The notes: generated from the letters alone by a model not told the origin. Numbered from the stretch's first letter, positions 10,538-21,555 are shown. The stretch: DNA of 64,000 bases from Rhizophagus irregularis (GCF_026210795.1 NC_089433.1:2133001-2197000); one strand, 5' to 3'. Made by a program: numbers and translations.

Positions 10538-12187
10538 ATGAGCCAACCACAAATCTTGATAGACCCTATTGAGGCTCAGAGAATTGAAAAAAATATCATA
10601 TTGCGTGGAATATATTATCGCCCAACTGGCTATTATTCTAATCCCAAATCGTTAAGAGATGTATGTAAAAAAGAGGGGCACCAATTCCGCCTAAGTGAAT
10701 GTAAAGATTTTTTAGAAAATCAAGAGTCATACCAAATTAATAAAACCTCTCCAAAATACATCCCTAGAGTCAGCTATGGGCGAATAACACGTCCCAATTG
10801 CGTACATCAGTGCGATATACTATTTCTCACACATGATCGTTATAGAGGTAAAAAATATAAAGCAGTGCTTAATATAATAGACTGTGCCTCCAGATACAAA
10901 GCTTCAGTTCCACTTAGATCGAAGAAAAGTTCTGAGGTTGTTAAAGCATTTAGAAAAATATATGATGACCCTAGTAATTCTCTTACTTATCCTAAATTAC
11001 TTCAAACAGATAATGGGCGAGAATGGATGGGCGAGACTTCCCGACTAATGCAAGAGCACAATGTTATAATTCGAGTGATTGGCCCATATAGTCATAGAGG
11101 ACTTGCTTTTGTGGAGCGTTTCAACCAAACACTCTCAAAAATTCTATACAAAATCCAGTATGCTATTGAATCAATAACTTCCGATCCTCAATTAATAAGA
11201 GCATGGGTTAGATATATACCAGTAGTTATTGATTATCTAAATAATTATCCCACGCGCCTTATTCGAGAACCAGGATCAGAAAAGTGGGGACTCGAGCCAG
11301 TGAAAGCCATTGTATTAGATCGAGTAGAATCTAAACCATCTACAAAATATAAGCGCCCGGTTGGAAAAGATGAAATAGCATTAAAGAAAGATGATTCTAT
11401 CCGCTACCTACTTGCCAATGCAGAATGGGAAGGGGGTATGGAGAATCAGAAAAGAGCAACTGACCCTATATGGTCGCCTTCTATTCATAAAATTCAAAAA
11501 GTTGTTGTTATAAAGAATGAGCCAGTTTTATATTATCTCGATGGTGAATTTGCACTATCTCGCGGGTTTGTGCGAGAAGAACTTATGTTAATAGCTGATC
11601 CAGAAAGGGTTGGTCGTCCGCCTCAAAGCATATTGTCTGTACATATTGCATATGCTTCCCCTACTAATAGCGAGCTAGATCAAGCGAAGAATTATGCTAA
11701 GAAGCGCAATGGTCAATGTTTAGGAAAGACCGGACGAACAAATGGCCATAGCATATATCTTTGGTCTTGTAAGAATGGTGCGCATCAGTGGGAGTATCCA
11801 TTAAAATATATTATGAAAAAATTTGAATGGTGTCCTCTTTGCCATCATACTACCGAAAGAACTGTACGATATATTTTTAAGGATTTGTTAGGCAAGAAAT
11901 TTCCACCATGTAGGGGTAAGTTCTTAGATGGGCTACACTTGGATGGATATAATGAGGAATTGCGTCTTGCATTTGAATTCCAGGGTCCTCAACACTATCA
12001 TCACAATAATTTCTATCACCGGGGGAATGAAAATCTAAAATCACAAAATATGCGCGATCAAAAGAAGCGGGATATATGCAAGGACCAAGATATATGCCTT
12101 ATCGAAGTGCCATACACATGTGACCTTTTGCCTTTCATTAAGCATACACTGATCGAGAAAGGATTCTTGGATAAAGCGAAGGAATAG
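10538..12187 (+). CDS. rve-type integrase fused to a zinc/nuclease-like tail
   Basis: 549 residues, reading frame whole. The N-terminal region (about 1-75) precedes an rve (DDE) core at about 85-250. Candidate catalytic acids are the D of HQCDILFL, the D of LQTDNGREW, and the E of [11 protein letters not shown]-terminal DNA-binding-like segment follows (about 300-360). The tail (about 385-545) has a zinc-type CPLCHH site (with an upstream C-x-n-H/W) and a restriction-nuclease-like block, [20 protein letters not shown], followed by RDQKKRD. This resembles the EDxHD/Vsr-like PD-(D/E)XK fold. Integrases of Polintons insert the element, and the tail is unusual. It starts about 30 bp from the divergent Gag-like locus and is followed by the ATPase on the same strand. 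Confidence 0.8.
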   Translation: MSQPQILIDPIEAQRIEKNIILRGIYYRPTGYYSNPKSLRDVCKKEGHQFRLSECKDFLENQESYQINKTSPKYIPRVSYGRITRPNCVHQCDILFLTHDRYRGKKYKAVLNIIDCASRYKASVPLRSKKSSEVVKAFRKIYDDPSNSLTYPKLLQTDNGREWMGETSRLMQEHNVIIRVIGPYSHRGLAFVERFNQTLSKILYKIQYAIESITSDPQLIRAWVRYIPVVIDYLNNYPTRLIREPGSEKWGLEPVKAIVLDRVESKPSTKYKRPVGKDEIALKKDDSIRYLLANAEWEGGMENQKRATDPIWSPSIHKIQKVVVIKNEPVLYYLDGEFALSRGFVREELMLIADPERVGRPPQSILSVHIAYASPTNSELDQAKNYAKKRNGQCLGKTGRTNGHSIYLWSCKNGAHQWEYPLKYIMKKFEWCPLCHHTTERTVRYIFKDLLGKKFPPCRGKFLDGLHLDGYNEELRLAFEFQGPQHYHHNNFYHRGNENLKSQNMRDQKKRDICKDQDICLIEVPYTCDLLPFIKHTLIEKGFLDKAKE

Positions 12188-12234
12188 GTCCATCCCAGAA
12201 ATTTTTTGGGCTAAGAAATTCATTTTGGCATAAT

Positions 12235-12987
12235 ATGCAATACTGTATGGAATTCTTTGTGTATAACGTTAATGAGATCCCCAGAAAATCTTTGGATCGA
12301 ATGAAGGGTAATAAATATAGTCCAGATTGGCCTTTTCGCCTTTTAGTGACTGAAGGCTCACATAGTGGAAAAACTAATATGGTTATAAACCTTATTCTTG
12401 GCAACAAACTTCAGCGCATGTTTAAAGGCAAGAAGGGGAATAGATATATTAAAAATGATCACCTCGTATTGGTTGGAAAACATGCTGAGCCTAAATGGGA
12501 GCTGGTTAAAAATGCTTTCCATATTTTTGCAAATAGCCCTGACCCATATCGGGAGAATATCTCATTTCAAACAATAAAGGCCGAAAAAATTCCAGATATA
12601 AGCAAATTCTCCCCAAAAGGAAGCACTGTTATTGTTTTTGAAGATCTTTGCGCTGAATCAAAAAAAATACAAGAACGTATCGTCCCTTACTTTATTAGCG
12701 GTCGGCATCAAAACATCTCACCAATATATGTAACTCAGAAATATCAAGCTGTACCAAAGATAATTCGTGAAAATATCTCACATCTAGTCATGTTCCGAGG
12801 GAGTGGATCTAGAGAAGACATATGTAGAGTTGTGCGTCAATATACGGATGATCCGAAAAAGGCATCCAAGATTATTGACAAGCATTTGCGAAATCAGAAT
12901 TTTATAGTTTTTGATTTTACTAAGATGATAGATGATCCATTAGCGATTAGACTAGGTTGGGATACTCCTTTGAAGCTGGACGAGTAG
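12235..12987 (+). CDS. A32/FtsK-like packaging ATPase
   Basis: 250 residues, frame whole. The Walker A motif lies in TEGSHSGKTN (about residues 39-48) and Walker B in STVIVFEDLC (about 138-147). Then SGRHQNISPIYVTQKYQ gives the sensor-like segment of the A32 family. Length and order fit the genome-packaging ATPases of Polintons, virophages and large DNA viruses, which pump DNA into a capsid. It may start at the ATG at 12235 or the one at 12247. It follows the integrase by about 50 bp and its 3' end overlaps a minus-strand coiled-coil gene. Presence of a packaging ATPase implies a capsid-using ancestor. Confidence 0.75.
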   Translation: MQYCMEFFVYNVNEIPRKSLDRMKGNKYSPDWPFRLLVTEGSHSGKTNMVINLILGNKLQRMFKGKKGNRYIKNDHLVLVGKHAEPKWELVKNAFHIFANSPDPYRENISFQTIKAEKIPDISKFSPKGSTVIVFEDLCAESKKIQERIVPYFISGRHQNISPIYVTQKYQAVPKIIRENISHLVMFRGSGSREDICRVVRQYTDDPKKASKIIDKHLRNQNFIVFDFTKMIDDPLAIRLGWDTPLKLDE

Positions 12988-13180
12988 AATCTGACTTCAT
13001 GGATGCCAGCTCTTTTTCCGCCTCCTGCACCTGCATCTTCAGATCTTTGATCTCATAGCGCATTTTCTTATTTGCATTAACCCGCTCATTGTACTCTAGA
13101 TTTACATCTCGCATAAACTTCTCAAAAGTTCTTTTATTATAATCGAGCAGGTGCTGGGATAGTACTTTAAGCTCATTCAT
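12947..13180 (-). CDS. Small coiled-coil protein
   Basis: 77 residues beginning with ATG, almost all charged helix (RYEIKDLKMQVQEAEKELAS), so a coiled coil. Its 3' end overlaps the end of the ATPase gene on the other strand by about 40 bp. No family is recognised. It is too short to assign a role. Confidence 0.4.
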   Translation of the reverse strand: MNELKVLSQHLLDYNKRTFEKFMRDVNLEYNERVNANKKMRYEIKDLKMQVQEAEKELASMKSDSTRPASKEYPNLV

Positions 13181-13321
13181 AACCCGGCGATTATTCTCTT
13201 CCTCGTGATCATACTTTAGCGCCTCCGGCCAAGTGATATTATCAGTTTGAGTATCATTATCTGAGACAAATATAAATGGTATTTTTTTGAACGATGTCGG
13301 GCATTCTGGCCAACTTTGGGT

Positions 13322-13534
13322 TCATCTCTGGCGCATTAATCTTTTCTGATATCTAATAGCTTCATGTTTTAAAAACGACTCTACAATTGGATTAATTTCA
13401 CTGGCCTCTTTCTCAGATAATGGGTTACGCCTCCGTGATGTGAGACGAATCCATGCCTCATTTATTATGGAAGCTGGTAACTTAGCTAGCAATTCAGAAT
13501 ATGCTTGGTTAAATGCCATTATATATTTATACAT
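13322..13534 (-). CDS. Small hypothetical protein, basic C terminus
   Basis: About 70 residues from the ATG in the MYKYIMAFNQAYSELL context. The frame extends upstream without an ATG. The sequence is helical with a basic end (RYQKRLMRQR). It sits in line with the coiled-coil gene to its left on the same strand. No family is recognised. Confidence 0.35.
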   Translation of the reverse strand: MYKYIMAFNQAYSELLAKLPASIINEAWIRLTSRRRNPLSEKEASEINPIVESFLKHEAIRYQKRLMRQR

Positions 13535-13834
13535 GGCGTAAAAAAATGGAATTCCATGAAATTTCAAAAAATTAGACCACTTTATTCTATCAGATTAGTA
13601 CATGGAGGTATATTTGTGAAATAAATCACCAGGGCCAGTTTTATTATAATTCAAATAATAATAGTACACCTATGACCGAAGGCACTTCGGGCTGGACAAT
13701 ATATTATTATTTTATTAAGACAATATTCAGGATCTGGGTCAAGGACTGATCTGGAAAATTCAGCAGGTGATACGATACATAGTGTCGACCAATTTTACTA
13801 GGCGATCATGTATACAGATTATATAGCTATCATA
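13535..13834. other. Short gene-free stretch
   Basis: About 300 bp that is AT-rich with a few GC-richer words (GACCGAAGGCACTTCGGGC near 13675, a small inverted repeat around GAAGGCACTTC). No gene, RNA or clear element is seen. Confidence 0.4.
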
Positions 13835-15003
13835 TTATTTTAATAAAGAATCTATAGTCCGGAGAATTTCTTGCACATAGTCACAGTTATTGTTAAAATC
13901 TGAGAAATCTATAATAGTTAACCCTCCGTCGAAAGTAGTAATATAGGAAGATTTGAACATGTCAATTTCTAGTGAATTACATGGATATAGTTTGCCTTCC
14001 TTTTTACATTTATATCGCGCATATTCTGAAATTTTAACAAAGTTTGTAACAATATTGTTATAATAGTCTTTAGTAGTATGGTAATGTCCAGGATTTGCTA
14101 GATATTTTAGCATAATAGTCCAATCACTATAACCAACGAATCTATAATCTTGCTGATACGATTTTATAAAAGTAACTATATATGCTACAGTAGTTAGTCG
14201 AACATATAACTGGTATTTCTTCTTTTCTGCCCAGTCATGTGGAGTATAATGATAATACAAACTACGCAAACGAGGTTCATTCTGATGATGTGCAGGTACA
14301 TCTCTGGCTAGAATTCTTTGACCAAAATAGTCTACATATTGATCATCAGGAATTCTTATATCACGAGGAGTTATACCTAAATACTTCTTCTCGTCAGGAG
14401 TATTATCGTTTCTCACCATATTCCAAACTCGTTTTGCCCAAGTTTCAGGTTTCAACTTGAAAGCTCTCCAAGCCCGTTGGATAATTTTTGCATTATTAAA
14501 TATATGATATGCAGTCTTTTTCCACAATTCATAGTCTGCATCACATCTAATTCTAAAACCCCGACTAGGAAAATCAGTAAATTTACCACAAATCTCATAA
14601 ATTTCATCTTTACTTAATTCTAATGCTATTCTTCCTTCTTTTTTCTGAATAGGATTAGAATATGTAAGATGTTTTTTAGTGGATTTAGTAATGCATTCAT
14701 TCAGATGATTATTCGCATATTCAATTGTATTTTCACGAATAGTTCTAAGGAGTCGCATACAGTGCAATAAATATAAACTGAGCGCTCTCTGACTCTAAAT
14801 CTCCCATCCTTATATGATCTTTCAGTCATTTGAATAAAAGCATTCTTGGAGAAGTATTTTGGGTTATTCTCGAGAAGTTTCTTAAATGGATAAGAAATTC
14901 GAAAACACCACATTTCTGGAGTTTCATCACTATACCTATATTGCAGATTATTTAATGCCTGCACTACAACAGGATTTAAACCAGAATAGTTAGTTTTAAC
15001 CAT
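13835..15003 (-). pseudogene. Hypothetical protein locus with an IQ-like motif
   Basis: Starts with ATG at 15003. The reading continues through two overlapping frames, so it is either broken about once or consists of two overlapping genes. About 400 residues are covered in all. A helical segment IIQRAWRAFKLKPETWAKRV looks like an IQ (calmodulin-binding) motif followed by a W-rich helix. The C-terminal half is rich in Y, H and aromatic residues. My impression is that related sequences are repeated in Rhizophagus genomes, but this rests on recollection and was not checked. Function is unknown. Confidence 0.45.
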
Positions 15004-15029
15004 TTTTATAGTTTATAACCGATCTTAGT

Positions 15030-15115
15030 GATTTACTGTATAGCGTTTTAGCGAATTATAGCAATTTCAGCGAATTCTAGCAATGATTTAGCAACTTATA
15101 CTAGATAATATCATC
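15030..15115. promoter_or_regulatory. Short tandem AGCGAATT / TAGCAAT words
   Basis: Upstream of the minus-strand locus that starts at 15003, the words TTTAGCGAATTATAGCAATT, then CAGCGAATTCTAGCAATG, then TTTAGCAACTTA follow each other with a period of about 20 bp. This is a second iteron-like region of the element with a different word from the one at 6440-6642. Function is inferred only. Confidence 0.35.
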
Positions 15116-15594
15116 ATTCAAATTTATACAGATTTACTGATTAGCAATTAGATGATTTGTAGCCGATTTGCGAGACTACATGCTAGTAAATCCAAAATCC
15201 ATTTTTATTTGATTACAAACATTTCGGAATTTATATGCTAATTTTATATTTACATGCAGTTTGTGGATCTCTCGTGATTAACAGGGGGATTAGCCAAAGA
15301 CGCTTTGCATGATTTATAACATAAAAATTTGTATCACCTTAGCTCCCAGACAGTTCCCGGCACTTCCTCGCAACCTTCTCGCAACTCAAATCACGGGATG
15401 GGTTACAGATCAGCCAATAAGATTTTGCGCAGTAGCTAAGCCACCATTATTATTCGATTAATCATTATATCGATCATTTTTTAGCCTTAATACAATTACG
15501 ACGCTCATTTATTCACAGCTCAGTCGAACTATGGCACTTAAAGGCAAGGCTTTTTTGCTTGCTCTGTTACCCCACTTTTCTTAAAACCGTAAAA
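15116..15594. other. Gene-free stretch before a SANT-like gene
   Basis: No open frame of note. It contains GC-richer words shared with other cargo-gene flanks (GCCAATAAGATTTTGCGCAG near 15414). Probably promoter and 5' flank of the gene starting at 15595. Confidence 0.35.
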
Positions 15595-16258
15595 ATGTCT
15601 CTCGAGTGGAATGAAGAGCAGACCCGTTTCCTCATTGACGAACGTAAAACTGGTAATGAAGTCTACCATAAAACCCCTAAATGTAGCAAGACAGACTTCT
15701 GGAAGGAGATATCAAACAAGCTTAACGAAAATAATAACACGAATTATTTTACCGGAGAAGCCTGTAATAAGAAATTCCTTTCCCTAACTCGAGCTTATTA
15801 TGTGAGTAAATGATAATTGTTGGCAGACTAGATTTTGCCTGGCCTGTAAGTGGACAATGTCCGGCCGATTTTTTCCCTAACGCTATATATTTTGTATTAA
15901 TCATCGCAAGTGTGATATATTTGGTATATGTAGACGACTAAGGCTTATAAAAGAAGGATCCAGGTATTTACACTGTGCCTTTATTGTGATATTTTTTTAC
16001 GAAAGATACACTAAAAAATGTTTATTATTTCTAGGAGCACAACAGCATCCCAATACAGTAACGCCATCATCATCATCTAACACGCCGAGTAGAAGACAAC
16101 CATCAAGAATTCCTCGATCTCCTAATAGATCACGTCCAACAACACCCTCTATATCAAGACCACCTTCTTCTGGTTCCAGACTCGTGACGCCCTCATTTTT
16201 TCAGAGCGCTGAAACGATTAATATTTATATTAATTATAATGAGCCGGATCGAGAGTGA
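15595..16258 (+). CDS. SANT/MYB-like DNA-binding protein, two exons
   Basis: Exon 1 is 15595-15805 and exon 2 is 16035-16258. The 229-bp intron starts GTAAAT and ends CTAG, is in phase 1, and the join gives 144 residues. The N-terminal half (about 1-70) has the trihelix/SANT-like pattern W...E-x-T-R-F-L-I-D-E-R, then DFWKEISNKLNE, then CNKKFLSLTRAYY. The C-terminal half is low complexity, rich in S, P, T and R. It is likely a nuclear DNA-binding protein. A spliceosomal intron inside a virus-like element suggests a gene taken from the host. The splice sites are predicted by eye. An alternative donor at 15802 would put exon 2 out of frame. Confidence 0.6.
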
Positions 16259-16618
16259 TTTTATAGTTTGCTATTCTGTATTAAAGCGGGATTTTTTCAT
16301 ATCTGTAAATAGCTATATTAGTTTAGTAAATTTTGTATTTTTTCATGACTGTAAGTGCGATGCAGTAGAATACGAAAGCAAATGTAATTAATAAAAAAAT
16401 AAATATCAATATCACTTGACCGAAGGCGCTAAAGCATAAAACATGAAACATGTTTAAAAAACTCAAAGTACAATCTTTATTATATTTTTGTAAAGTAATA
16501 TGTGAGAAAGAGCCGGCCGGCTAAGTAAAAATGAAAGTAATAAAAGACATTGGAGTAGATCTCGTTTAAAGGGAGGAATCACGCCGGCCTCTAAGCCAAA
16601 TATGGCGGTTCCTTCTCA
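16259..16618. other. Gene-free stretch
   Basis: AT-rich DNA with an AAAAAAATAAATATCAATA block and a GC-richer end (GAGCCGGCCGGCTAAG near 16510). No gene is seen. Confidence 0.35.
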
Positions 16619-17440
16619 CTACCCCATATTATTTTCGTTATTATTATTTGCGCTACTCGCATTATTATTATCTAAACTAGCAATTTCTTTACTTTCTACC
16701 CATCTCATAATTGACATCATTGTGGTATATTTTGGTTCCCCTTTACCATAATAAAAACTTTCTACAGTACTCTTTCCAATCTTTTCCCCGGTAAGATGTC
16801 GAATTTCACGTCTCACAGTTTCAAGCGCATAGTCATTAGTCTCCCCCACTTCCTTTTCCGAGTCAAAAACTCTCTTAAAACGGTTCCTATTTTTCACAAG
16901 AGATGAATTGGATGAACCGGATGAATTACCGGATAAAGAATTAGCGCTTCCACGTGATCGATTCGAAGCCTCGGATTGGTTCTCACTCAACTGATCAAAT
17001 TCGATCTGAAGTCTTTGGGCAATTGCATAACATTGGATCATTTCATTTCGGAGAGCTTCAATAGAGGCCCTGACCGAATTGAATTCAGATGAAATTTTGC
17101 CAAAATCATTACGGCAGTCTTCTTCAATATTGTTGATCATCGATAAAATGTTCTGCGCCTCAGAGAAGTAGCCAGCATCACGTGAATTGATTTTAGCGAT
17201 TTTTCCAGTAAGTTTCTTATTAAGTTCATTGTTGTTTCTCACAAGCTCCGCAGTGAAGGAAGAATTAACTTCAGAAAGGCGAGTGGAAAATTCATTGGTG
17301 ATTTTAGTATTAATTTCCGCAGTGAGTTTACTGAAGATGTTTTCGATTTCCGGTGTATTATTTTTTGTATTAAGATCATTGACGATTCTAGTGACACGTG
17401 CAGAAAGTCCATCGGAAATTTTTGTTTGAGATTTGACCAC
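16619..17440 (-). CDS. Coiled-coil protein with C-terminal HTH-like domain
   Basis: About 273 codons. The frame is open from 17440 and beyond but without an ATG near that point, so the true start is unclear (an upstream exon is possible). Residues 1-165 are helical and polar, like a coiled coil. A serine-rich linker follows (SANSLSGNSSGSSNSS). The segment VRREIRHLTGEKIGKSTVES looks like an HTH of the XRE/MerR kind. The end is asparagine-rich. It may be a DNA-binding regulator. No specific family is named. Confidence 0.45.
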   Translation of the reverse strand: MVKSQTKISDGLSARVTRIVNDLNTKNNTPEIENIFSKLTAEINTKITNEFSTRLSEVNSSFTAELVRNNNELNKKLTGKIAKINSRDAGYFSEAQNILSMINNIEEDCRNDFGKISSEFNSVRASIEALRNEMIQCYAIAQRLQIEFDQLSENQSEASNRSRGSANSLSGNSSGSSNSSLVKNRNRFKRVFDSEKEVGETNDYALETVRREIRHLTGEKIGKSTVESFYYGKGEPKYTTMMSIMRWVESKEIASLDNNNASSANNNNENNMG

Positions 17441-17599
17441 ATGGTAGCGATCCCCATGATTAACACTGGACCAATGAACAAAAAAACAGCGGTTAAGGTC
17501 AAAAAAGGCATGACTCCCGAAGAGTTGATCAATGATAAACTGGACATGATTAGGCGTAGTAATTTTATTGAGATTTTATTGGTGGATCAAGTTTTTTAG

Positions 17600-17893
17600 A
17601 TAATATCGCTTGATTTTTTTAATAGCAATAGTTATCTTGCGTAAATGCGCTGGGAGAAAGGTTTATTTTATACTGTATGCTTACTACGCGTGAAAAGAGA
17701 ATTTAACCCGATTTAATAAAAATTACATTGCTTTATTAATTATTATGTGTATTTGTCATAACTACATTTTTCATAATTACGTTGCTCGTAGATGCCTAAT
17801 TGTTGAAATAACAATACATGACGCGTTAACAGTGTGAAATCGGTATTATGAATACTAATAAAGTACCAAGAAATTTGCTGTTTATTGCTAAGA
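17600..17893. other. AT-rich gene-free stretch
   Basis: Nothing coding or repeated is recognised. Confidence 0.35.
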
Positions 17894-18193
17894 TCATCTA
17901 TTGATATGCTTACCCGCTAGTATTTCTTTTTTCAAATTAATGAGAAAAAAGGTGGCCCCTATTCGTGCTCCATACAAATCTACTAACGATCCGTAAATGG
18001 AAATTTGTTTTATTATGTAGAATGTGGCCAGAGGCATCCCCTTACATTTCATAGGATGAAGATCTGTAAATCGGTAGATTAAGAGGCGCAATTTCCATTC
18101 TTGTCTCATTCTAACAACCGGGACATTGCGTGACACCAATTCAAAGGATCGTAATATATGTATTATGCCAGAACCTTCCGGAAAAAAAGTCAA
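17894..18193 (-). CDS. Weakly supported open frame, about 99 codons
   Basis: An open frame with no ATG at its 5' end. The first internal ATG gives a protein starting MRQEWKLRLLIYRF. The content is mixed basic and hydrophobic with no motif. It could be an exon or a chance frame. Confidence 0.2.
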   Translation of the reverse strand: MTFFPEGSGIIHILRSFELVSRNVPVVRMRQEWKLRLLIYRFTDLHPMKCKGMPLATFYIIKQISIYGSLVDLYGARIGATFFLINLKKEILAGKHINR

Positions 18194-18837
18194 ACATCAT
18201 CATGCATAGCGCCTTAGGCCCGGATTAATTATTTATTGATCTAGACCCACGATCTACTTCCCCATAAATTTGCAAAAATATGACGGTATTTCATGAGATC
18301 TTGGCCCTGGCTTCATTGTTACAAAAATAGCATATATTTTCCATTATTACGAAAATAGCACATCTAAAAATAAAAACACTGCGGAAATAGCATAAACGAA
18401 TTCTTTCTGCGCATTTCAGGTGATCGATCTCACATGACGAAGTTACTCTACTGCGCATAGCATATTCTGCGGATATAATTCACATGAACCAATGACGCCT
18501 TACTGCGGGGCGCCAAAAGATGACGTTTACATGCTATAAGCCACCCACGTTATTCGAAAAAAAGAAAGAAACTATACGGCAATTTAGTCTATGCGAATAT
18601 GCAATTCATCCTAGGGGGAGGTTTTTCTTTCGTATCTTCCATCACGATAATAATAGCCTCTATCACATTCACCATATTCATTATATCCATCGTATCCATT
18701 ATATCCATCATCACATGATGTGGCGTAAAGTTCAGATAATTCTGGAACATCTGGAACATTCGCGATTTTTTTACATAAAAAGGACGACTTCTTACGTGTT
18801 TGTTCCGTGTTTCCTGTCTTCCTGTCTTCCCAACAAA
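18194..18837. other. Upstream region of the Uma2-like gene
   Basis: No gene is recognised. It contains a small run of near-repeats of TATCCATC (about 18680-18712) and the words CTTTCTGCGCATTTCAGGTG (18403) and CTATAAGCCACC (18534), which recur near 24150-24270. Shared promoter or 5' sequence between cargo genes is likely. Confidence 0.35.
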
Positions 18838-19825
18838 ATGAGTGTCGCGACAGAAGGCCTAGAAGAAATACAAATTAAGGTGACCCGGGAAACCAAGCAA
18901 GCCTCATTAATTAATCAGGTATTTTTTTTAGATCGTTTATCAAAAATTGAGTGACGACTACAATACACACAACAATAGGTATTAACGTATATTGAGGAAT
19001 CATTGAAAAAATTGACACCTGAGGAAAAACAAGATGTCGTAACGATCGATCTTTCTGCTTACAAATTGGATAATGTTGTTGTACGTGAAACAATACATGA
19101 TAATTATAACGCTGAGATAATTGGAGAACACATGTTCATTAAAGTAAGTTTAAATTGGTAAACGCGACTTCTTTACTGTAATATAATTTAATTTCGCCGT
19201 TGGTTTATGTAGTATGATAGTAAAAAAAAGGAAAAGATTCATCGCAGATTAGCAAATTCTGCTGAAGCTCATAATCAAAATTGGGATGTAGATGCTAACG
19301 GAATGTGTACAGATAATAATGGTAATGAATTTCTGCCAGATGTCGGCGTGTGGTTCCAAATGCCGACCCAAGCACAACAGACAAGGCCTATTGCTGAACA
19401 ATGTCCCCTCCCAGACGTATGGGTAGAGGTAAATGTATTAAATTTTGCTGGAAAAATATACGATTTAACTTATAAGATTCGGTTTCTATAATAATCAGGT
19501 TTTCTATAATAGAGACCCAGATCGCAGTAGAGCTTTAACTAACATTGCTTTCGTCCAACAACAAAACTTGGGTATTGAATTCATTGGGATTGCCCTCCCT
19601 TATTCAACAAACACTTTCCAGCAAAATCCAAATCCTGGGATAGCTACGACACCTGCAAATCCTCTAGCAAACCAAAACGCAAGACCTTTCATAGCACCGT
19701 ACATTATTCATTGGGACGTGAATAATGTTCCAGTTTACTACAGAATTAATTGGAATGAGCACCTTGTCCTTAGATGTGGTTGGGTCCTTGAGTTTAATAT
19801 CGTTCTTAATGTACTTGCAATGTGA
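18838..19825 (+). CDS. Uma2-like PD-(D/E)XK nuclease-domain protein, four exons
   Basis: Exons are 18838-18918, 18979-19143, 19213-19428 and 19499-19825. All three introns are GT-AG and phase 0, and the join gives 262 residues. The fold signature is the pair FLPDVGVWFQMP ... PDVWVEV, about 35 residues apart, as in Uma2 (DUF820) restriction-like domains, where the D and the E-x-x/V residues bind metal. In fungi such proteins have no known restriction role, and large families occur in Rhizophagus (recalled, not checked). The intact introns and clean frame suggest a working host-type gene carried inside the element. Confidence 0.65.
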
Positions 19826-20198
19826 TCGTTAATATTATTTTTAAAGCCTTCTATCTTTTTTTCTGATGCTTATATTATTAGAAATGTACTCATTTTATTG
19901 TAAAGTATAAAAAAAAGGTAGTAAAAATCATATGCGCAAATTATGCTAATAAAAATTATACCTAAATCTTAAAAGAACAGTTATGCAATATACGATAGAG
20001 TAAAACAAGTTTGAAATTTCCAATCTAAATTATTATGAAATGTATTGTAATAAATAAATACAACGCATCCCATGATGTCATTGTCGAGCATTCCCAAGCT
20101 CCGTAAATTCTTTATCCGTGACGATATTATCACCAAGACTTTTAAGATGTTGTAAGTGATTTAGGCATATGCAAGAATGCACTTTGGCTTGACACCTA
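19826..20198. other. 3' flank of the Uma2-like gene
   Basis: AT-rich. Contains AATAAATA words that could serve as polyadenylation signals. No gene. A mariner-type MITE begins at its right end. Confidence 0.35.
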
Positions 20199-21161
20199 CA
20201 GTGCCCGGAAAAAAGTCAGTAACCACGTAAAAAATTAGCAATTAGTTAGTGAAGTTTACCACTAAGTAAACTTTTTTTCATAATAAATAAATCGCCTTTC
20301 ATAGATTAAGTAATATTGTGCGTCATAATGAATTACATTTATCCTAGAATTTTTAAGCTAATTAAATTCAAAATGAATTATATAGTGCAATTTTTATTTG
20401 AAAATTTTGTATTTTTATAATAAATTTTCAATTATAAATAACTGTTAAATTTTTTAGTCTTAATATGTTGTGATTAATTAAGAAAATTTGTTGGCCATGT
20501 TAAAAAACATGGGTCCTTAAAATTTCAGGTTAACTGGATTTATATTCATTAAGTTCGCTTTGTTTAAATGCAAAATTTCGTGATGAATCACGTGATTGAA
20601 GATCATTTCTATTTATTTATAGCTTGTTTGTCGATCATTTATTAAGTAAATTTATGTCTCAATTTTCCCCGTACATTTCAAACTTCTTATTGAAAGAATG
20701 TCAGCAAAATTTAAAAAAAATTTATAGATTTTAAGTGCAAGTTTTATAAAATAACAAAGATAATCAGTAACTAATTACATGATCGATTGTAAAATTTTGA
20801 GCAAACCTTAGTAAGTATGAATCCGATTAATCTTAAATTTTAAAGAACCATGTTTTTTAACATAACCAACAAGTTTGCTTATTCAATTAGAATACTTCAA
20901 GACCAAAAAATTTAATGATTAATTATAACCAAAAATTTTGTTAAAAACACTGAAATATATGGACAAAAATTGTAATAAATAACTCAATATAGATCAAATT
21001 AATACGAAATTTTCAGGATATATATAATTCATTATAATACACAGCTTTACTTATTTCATAAAGAGTAATTTTATTAGTATAAAAAAAAGTTTACTTAATA
21101 GTAAACTTTGTTAATTAATTGCTAATTTTTTAATTGCTTACTGACTTTTTTCTGGGCACTG
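20199..21161. mobile_element. Mariner-type foldback MITE, 963 bp
   Basis: The ends are CAGTGCCCGGAAAAAAGTCA and its reverse complement with one mismatch, flanked by TA on both sides (20197-20198 and 21162-21163), the target duplication of Tc1/mariner transposons. The two halves are imperfect inverted copies along almost their whole length. For example, the TTGTTGGCCATGTTAAAAAA word near 20490 pairs with a block near 20875, and the centre is at about 20680. It therefore folds into one long hairpin. It codes for nothing and must have been moved by a transposase elsewhere. It inserted after the host element had formed, or came in with its cargo. Confidence 0.85.
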
Positions 21162-21215
21162 TACATCTGTCCGTCTATTGTTTTATAGCGTACGAATTCT
21201 ACAGAAAAAACGATC

Positions 21216-21555
21216 CTACTCCTTGAAGATCGCGGTGATTAGCGTGGAGAATTTCGTTAGCACAGCCTCGGCAAGAATTTTTCTGATATCGTACAAGTGA
21301 TCTGTCCACATGATCGAACTATGATACGATTGCAAACTTAAGTTTTTTGCTTGAAGTGTTGCAGGTAAGACAATATTCTGTTCCATTTTTATACCATTCG
21401 CCATGTAATCCATAATTCCCATGTTTTCCATCACAAATAGGGCATGGTGAGCTCCACGGCTGAGGTGATGCAAAATTATAATTATCAATCCCTCTGAAAC
21501 TATTTCGGAATTTCAAGTATGGGAAGTGCTCTAATTTCAATAGCATTGTGAACAA
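21216..21555 (-). pseudogene. Zinc-ribbon gene fragment
   Basis: On the minus strand a Cys-rich segment, SSPCPICDGKHGNYGLHGEW then EYCLTC, has the spacing of a zinc ribbon as in primase-type N-terminal fingers. Two open frames overlap here and neither begins with a convincing start. This looks like an exon or a remnant of a larger gene. Related Cys/His segments recur in Rhizophagus hypothetical proteins (recollection only). Confidence 0.35.

Noticed and set aside
17441-17599. Plus-strand frame of about 52 codons (KKGMTPEELINDKLDMIRRS)
   Set aside because: It looks protein-like but is short and overlaps open frames on the other strand, with no supporting context.
18520-18837. 5' extension of the Uma2-like gene frame with an H/I/Y-rich repeat
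   Set aside because: The stretch follows from TATCCATC repeats. The downstream ATG at 18838 has a better context and matches the exon structure.
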